Below, one piece after another: positions 59,223 through 64,000 of a stretch of 64,000 bases of DNA (the first letter of the stretch is position 1; every line of letters begins with the position of its first letter). The translations under genes and the position numbers were made by a program. The notes under the pieces were generated by a model. That model saw nothing but the letters and a program-made list of their open reading frames with translations. It had not been told where the DNA came from and made no database searches. The DNA is from Mesostigma viride (lineage: Eukaryota; Streptophyta; Mesostigmatophyceae; Mesostigmatales; Mesostigmataceae), in contig RPFO01001628.1 of assembly GCA_009746045.1 (NCBI GenBank), forward strand, positions 1 to 64,000, given 5' to 3'.

Positions 59223-60960
59223 GACGCAGCAGCAGCAGCGACCGCTATCGACCCAGCATATGGGCAATTGGGACAGGGTACCTCCTACGCAGCGACCCCC
59301 TCCCGTGGAAGAGGTGCAGGAGGAGGAGGATGTAGAGGACGCAGGTAGCTCAACGGCCAGCTCTCCGTTCGTACCCCCGCCTGCTGCTCTTGTGGATCGG
59401 TACTACCCGGCGACGTACGCGCGCGGGAGCGCGCGTCTGATCCATGCATGGGCCGGGCGTGGACGGGGGGGGTCGGGACCGGAGCCCGGGCGGGTCCCTC
59501 GTCGGGGATCCTTCGGGTCTTACGATCGAGCGAGAGTCCAGGCCCCCGCATAGAGTGCCAGGATCGTCGGCCTACGTCCACGGCGACCCATGGGACGATG
59601 GACAAGCTCCTCCTGGCCCATTCCCCACCGTACCACCATACACTCCCGCCAGGAGCGCGCCCACGAATGTCAACTTCAGTCGGCTGCCCCTGGATGACCC
59701 CGGTTATGAGCATCCCACGTCCATTCGAGTTCGGCGCGAGTCGGCCCCCTTTGCGTCGCAGCGGGTATCCGATGACTACGCGCCCCAGCGAGAATCGGGC
59801 GACTTCGATCCCGAGCATGAGGAGAACACCTTTGTGTCCCAACGTGGGCATGACCAGACTGCAGGACGGGGCTCGCACCAGGAGATGCGGGCGCGACGTC
59901 GCGAGCCCCTCACCTTTTCCAGCCCCGCGTACTGCAGAAAGGGCGGTCCCTTGCGACCTGACCCTGTCAAGGCGCCGCCTATGCCAGATTTTAAGGCGGT
60001 GCCCCAGCTCCATGCGGGCATGACTCCCCGTGAGATTGACGAGTGGGCTCGTATGTGGCAACAGTTGTACACTGTATGGTGTGAACACCATGAGTGGCAG
60101 CTGGCCACCAAGGTTCTGATCCCCTACGTGGTGGTGAAGTGTATGGACCCATCAGTGGTCGGGATGCTTAACGTCGAGAGTGTGGCGGCTCAGTCATACC
60201 CGCAGACGGTTGAGGAACTGCTGGCGCGCATCCGGCGCAAGCTCATCCCTCCCGGCTATCGACTGACTGAGCGGTTTGAGTTCGGCCGCCTACGTCAGGG
60301 CAACACTGACTTGGCGGAGTTCCTCACCACCTTTGACTCCTTTGCGGCGCGGCTGACCGGCGACCTGACGTGGACCGAGTACAAGATTCGGTTTCTGGAG
60401 GCTATTCACCCTGACCTCCTGGACGAGGTTACGAAACACTACGCGGAGGTCCCCTGGGAACGCCTGGACATCCATGCCGTCCAGCAGTACCTTCTCCAAT
60501 TAAGTGGCCGACATCATCACGCGCCGGCGCTCAGCCAGCCGGCCGCGGGAAGTTGAAGCCGTCCGGGAGGAGGAATCCGAGGACGATGAGGTGCCCACCA
60601 CGCAGCTACACACCATCGACGTGTCCAAGGCCCGCTGCTTCAGGTGCAACGAGATCGGACACCTCAAGAAGGACTGCCCGCGACTCAAGACGCGCACACG
60701 TGTTCCTGCGTGGGCCCACAAGTTCCAGCAAGGCCCCCCGGATGATGACGACCAGCGCGCGGACGCGCGGTCTCCTGGGGAAGGGGAGGGATCCCACACT
60801 CAGGTTTGATCCCTCAGTGCGCTGGAACCTCTCGGCCCTCCTGTGGTCGTGGCGGAGTACCTATACCACACACGTGACCAGCAGGAGGAGGCGGAGGAGG
60901 CCGACGTATACACGGTCACTTCCCCCGGGAGACGTGATGGTCGCAGTTAGTGTTGGTGCC
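58777..60960 (+). CDS. gag region of the Gypsy-like element
   Basis: It begins with a basic, Ser-rich segment (MPSRKRGGGNAQPPKGRR), passes a CAG-repeat tract and reaches a retrotransposon gag domain (DEWARMWQQLYTVW, RLRQGNTDLAEFLTTFDSF). A CCHC knuckle (CFRCNEIGHLKKDC) follows, then an acidic tail. It is broken, with a few breaks. The gag product would form particles; with no pol gene it would rely on a partner element. Confidence 0.7.
59118..59217. repeat. (CAG)n trinucleotide repeat
   Basis: About 33 CAG units, after CAGTCGCCGCAGCGACAGC-type units (59010-59100). Confidence 0.95.
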
Positions 60961-62397
60961 TGTGTCATTCTACCAAACTAGCTGCGGGCCATTGGTGCCT
61001 CTCGCTAATACGTTTCCCGGACGACATCTTCGGACGCGATCCGAGTTGGCAGCGTTGTCTGTGTAATTCAGCCCCTGGGTGCCTTCCGCTGTGGTTGACT
61101 CGACATCAGGTGTCTTGCAGACAGGATGACGAGTTCAGCGCTTGCGCGCGCATCTCCGCACACGCGTGTAGGCAAGACGTGATTCAGCTTGGTGGTCCTC
61201 CCTCAGTGCATCGACCGCATCGGACAGTTCTGCACGCGAGCACCTCCCGTAGTCGCTGATGACGACTGCCGTGATCCGTATTTTGGCCTTTGCTCGGCGG
61301 TGGCGTTTACAACGCTGTCACATATGCTGGCGCGTGCGCGCCCCGCGGACCACTTTTGCGCACCCCAACTGTTGCGTGCCCGCCACTGTGCATGGTCGCG
61401 CGCAACGTGTCCGCCACGCGCGTATTACTATCCCAGTTGTGATAAGCATCGTCGCCTGCAGTCGCGCATCCGGTAGTATTGTTATCGGTCGACCCCATCA
61501 ATTGGGTTGTCTTGGCGTTGAGTGGTGTGCGCCTCTGATTCGGGCCGCTGGCGGAATTTTATATGCTGCCGCGGCCTTGCACTAGCGCCGTCGCCAGGGA
61601 GGGCAGCGGTGAGAGGAAAATTGATGGATTTGTGGGAAGTGGGGGAGATTCCAGGATGGATTCTGGGGGTTCCTGTTCCTGCTGTTCCAGTCAAGAGATC
61701 CAGAGTTTCCAGTCACATTGCCCTGTGATTTGTTCCAGTTTCCAGTGGTGCCTCATGTGATGAGGGCACGGTATTATGTTAGGCTTGACCTGGCGGGTAG
61801 GTAGCCGGCCTTAGGCCAACCTGGACCTGGTTCTTGGTGCATAAGGTCCTGGTAGATAGGACAAACGTGGGAGTCGGAAGGTGGACACTATAGGAATGAC
61901 TTCGTGGTGCAGGGAAGACAGCCAGTAGGCAAGGTGGAGCGCCCCACACCTATAATGCCAATGGATGCCCTGTACCGTCAGTACTGGGAATATCCCCGCC
62001 GTCTGGAGCAGTCTCTAGTCATGGAAGCCCCGCCATGGCGAAAAAGTCAAACGAGCTGTTCATTCAGGCGACTGTTAACCCCCGCGGAGAAGTTTCTGTG
62101 GTCAAAACCCGAAAGCCCTCACGTGATAGGATCTGGTTCCCTCCCTTCGGCCTATAGTAGGGAGAGATCGACGTTGACTACGTCAAGACTTGTCCTTAAC
62201 TTAGCTTGTGTGGCGAGTTTTGGGGGAATTGGTTTTACTGGCCCGTTGGAGAACAAGGGTTGGGACATAGTACCCCTATGGTCAACCTACGGCCGCGATG
62301 ATCAGCGACCGATTGGCTATACTCAGAATTAATTGTTGCGTGTGTTTTCTTTTCCTGTGCTTCTTCACCTCTATGTCGGTCGAGACTACCGTCCCCT

Positions 62398-62412
62398 GGG
62401 GAGGGGGAGGAG
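62398..62412 (+). promoter_or_regulatory. Polypurine tract of the Gypsy-like element
   Basis: GGGGAGGGGGAGGAG immediately precedes the 3' terminal repeat. In this superfamily it primes plus-strand DNA synthesis. Confidence 0.8.
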
Positions 62413-63095
62413 TGTTGCGTGCCCGACCCTTGGAACGGGCGCAACAATGGAATATATTATGTATGTTGGCTTGTTGTCATAGTCCGTAGGACTTTGGGAC
62501 TCATTTCGGGACTTAATTTGGGAATTGTCCCTTGTTGGTCAGGACTTTTGTATGGAACTATGATAGTTTGTGTGATTCGGACCAGTTATTTTGGGCCTAG
62601 GTTGATGTATGCGATCTTCTAGGGGCCGGTGCAGTCGCGCCGCGCTGCGTACTTTATAGCTGGTTGAGATATTGTACTCATGCGTGGATTCTGTAGCCTG
62701 GCGAGGGTCGATGTCGACCCGAGGATCAGTTGTGTGGACTGCATGTTTCGGAGTTCTCTGGTCGGCGCCATGTCGGCGCCTCTTGCCAGCTTGGTGGCAG
62801 ACCTAGCTAGGTGAAATTGGTCCGAGGACGAGAGTCTCGTCCTCTTGGTTTGATGAATGTTAAGTGCGATGAAGCCTACACATTAAACCTGGGGCAACTA
62901 TCCATTTGTAATTGGTCTTGCTAGCCATTATAAGTGTGTATTAATTAGCTTGGCATCAAGTCGCGGTGCCAGATATCTCACGACCCCAGTCATGAAGCGC
63001 AATCTGCATTAGGCCACCTTGATTCTTCCTCTTACCGGCACAGTTGATCTTTCGCGACGTAGCTCAGGTTTAGGTGTAAATCTGGGTTCGTTACA
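62413..63095 (+). repeat. 3' long terminal repeat of the Gypsy-like element
   Basis: 683 bp; pairs with 55475-56163 and is followed by the second AGAAG. Confidence 0.92.
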
Positions 63096-63640
63096 AGAAG
63101 TTGCCCCATGGCATCTGGCAGTGGTACTTTCTGCCCGACACCATCAAGCCAAACGAGGCCTTTTTCGCAAAAGTCCCACATGCCCCTGAGGAGGTGCCTG
63201 AGGAGTGGCGCCCTTTGCCGTGGCCATCTCGCGCGGACATCTACGCCCTGCGCGAGCACGATGCAGCGCCTGAACCACCACCGACGCAAGAAGAGCACTT
63301 CATGGCGTTGGTCGACGCAGAGGCGGTGCGCGTCACCCCGCTGGTAGACCGAGTTCCTCATGATGGCCACACACAGCAGGAATGGGCGGCAGAAGACAGG
63401 GCCATGGCAGCCAAGGTCGCTTACTTGAAGCGCATGCAAGGCGTTGAGAAAGGCTCCGCTGTTCTATACTGGCACCCTTCAGCTGGTATTCTCTGCAACT
63501 CGAAGCTCACGTGGACAGTCTCCAGTCCTCTTTGGCATCATCAGTTGAATGAGGGAATCCATGGCTCTTGCAGGAAAGTTGCCTTTATTATAATGAGCAA
63601 ACACAGACGTAAGTCACGTCAAGTCCGAGACTGCACGTAG

Positions 63641-64000
63641 CACAGACGACAGGGTCGTTATGCCAAGAGAGCGTGCACGCAAGAGCTAGCGCCCCAGTGT
63701 GACCAAGTCACTCATATAGCTTGCTAGGGACGCGTCCAAGTATTCAGCTGCACTGTCACAGCTGAACTGTCAATCAATTGATTACACAGACTCTGGCACG
63801 CCTTTGGCGCGCAGATCTATCAATTGTCCATACGGCTAGTCCTGTGGACCTATCCGTACACTACTCAGCATCAATTGTCTCATAGGTCCTGGCGCGCTAC
63901 AGTGCGCCTACCTATCAATTGACCATCAAGTCCTGTACAAGTCCTGTCAACGTCCTGCGGACTATCAAAGTGACACTTGTACATCCTGTGTCCGTACGCG
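63641..64000. other. No gene seen; right flank of the transposase-like gene
   Basis: Contains several CAATTGA motifs (TATCAATTG at about 63818, 63869, 63932) within short imperfect repeats. These could be subterminal repeats of the DNA transposon, but no end was identified. Confidence 0.35.

Larger units (their letters stand above)
55475..63095 (+). mobile_element. Ty3/Gypsy-like LTR retrotransposon, gag only
   Basis: Terminal repeats (TGTTGCG...GTTACA) lie at 55475-56163 and 62413-63095, about 99% alike by eye (about four base differences and a few short indels). AGAAG flanks both sides (55470-55474 and 63096-63100). A primer-binding site, a gag region with CCHC knuckle and a polypurine tract are present; no protease, reverse transcriptase or integrase was found. 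It would depend on a full-length relative. A LINE is inserted at 57374-58660. Young. The stretch from about 60985 to 62397 has no recognisable gene. Confidence 0.9.
53609..63640 (+). pseudogene. DNA-transposase-like gene, broken and split by a Gypsy-like element
   Basis: Pieces are 53609-55474 and 63096-63640, separated by the LTR element with its AGAAG duplication. The N-terminal part has CGPTCGEHCLEKVGTFL followed by RSWTAFREFLYNQTDKQRM, then an HTH-like region. MHAMYVEDVV and GYNAFYRIWRTYC follow, a pattern I associate with the region before the catalytic core of some cut-and-paste transposases. The part after the insertion reads GLEKLPHGIWQWYFLPDTIK and an acidic helical tail. A TAG lies 12 codons after the ATG (53645-53647), the frame shifts around 54150, and GC-rich repeats (54490-55150) stand where a DDE core is expected. 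The superfamily is not identified; host origin is possible. Confidence 0.45.

Overview
The window is eukaryotic nuclear DNA. Its genes have GT-AG introns with GC-rich exons, it is dense in CAG/CTG, tetranucleotide and longer tandem repeats, and it holds many kinds of transposable element. A green alga (Chlorophyta) is the best guess. This is an inference from base composition, intron style, element types and gene content; no marker gene fixes the species.

Three host genes can be reconstructed. (1) An Hsp70/Hsp110-type chaperone on the minus strand (exons from 8506 down to 70, continuing off the left edge). It has the nucleotide-binding domain and the alpha-helical lid, almost no beta-sandwich substrate domain, and a C-terminal TPR domain. 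(2) A secreted or lumenal polysaccharide pyruvyl transferase-like gene on the plus strand (17892-20642), cut by a hAT transposon with a perfect 8-bp target duplication. (3) A gamma-glutamyl hydrolase-like gene on the minus strand (37574 to 28218, six exons), swollen by repeats and a piggyBac-type element in its introns. Glycine replaces its catalytic cysteine.

Mobile elements fill most of the rest. At 8689-16713 an 8.0-kb DNA element with 210-bp, nearly identical inverted ends and a 9-bp target duplication carries intron-containing reading frames and a huge block of tandem repeats. It lies 180 bp upstream of the chaperone start. At 25026-26891 four 5'-truncated copies of a LINE with a restriction-like endonuclease domain lie head to tail. 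A second LINE family is seen at 22265-22732, 26930-27736 and 57374-58660.

From 39 kb to the right edge the sequence is a nest of insertions. A Copia-like fossil (A, minus strand, 39388-44057) lies beside a second, very young Copia-like element (B, 45134-52186), which interrupts a minus-strand zinc-finger gene. B contains an 882-bp element built of three perfect 206-bp palindromes. At 53609-63640 a broken DNA-transposase-like gene is split by a Ty3/Gypsy-like element with gag only (55475-63095), which is itself split by a LINE with a 10-bp target duplication.

The most unusual items are the palindromic element, the 8-kb inverted-repeat element, the Hsp70-TPR architecture, the active-site change in the hydrolase, and the integrase-before-protease domain order shared by both Copia-like elements.
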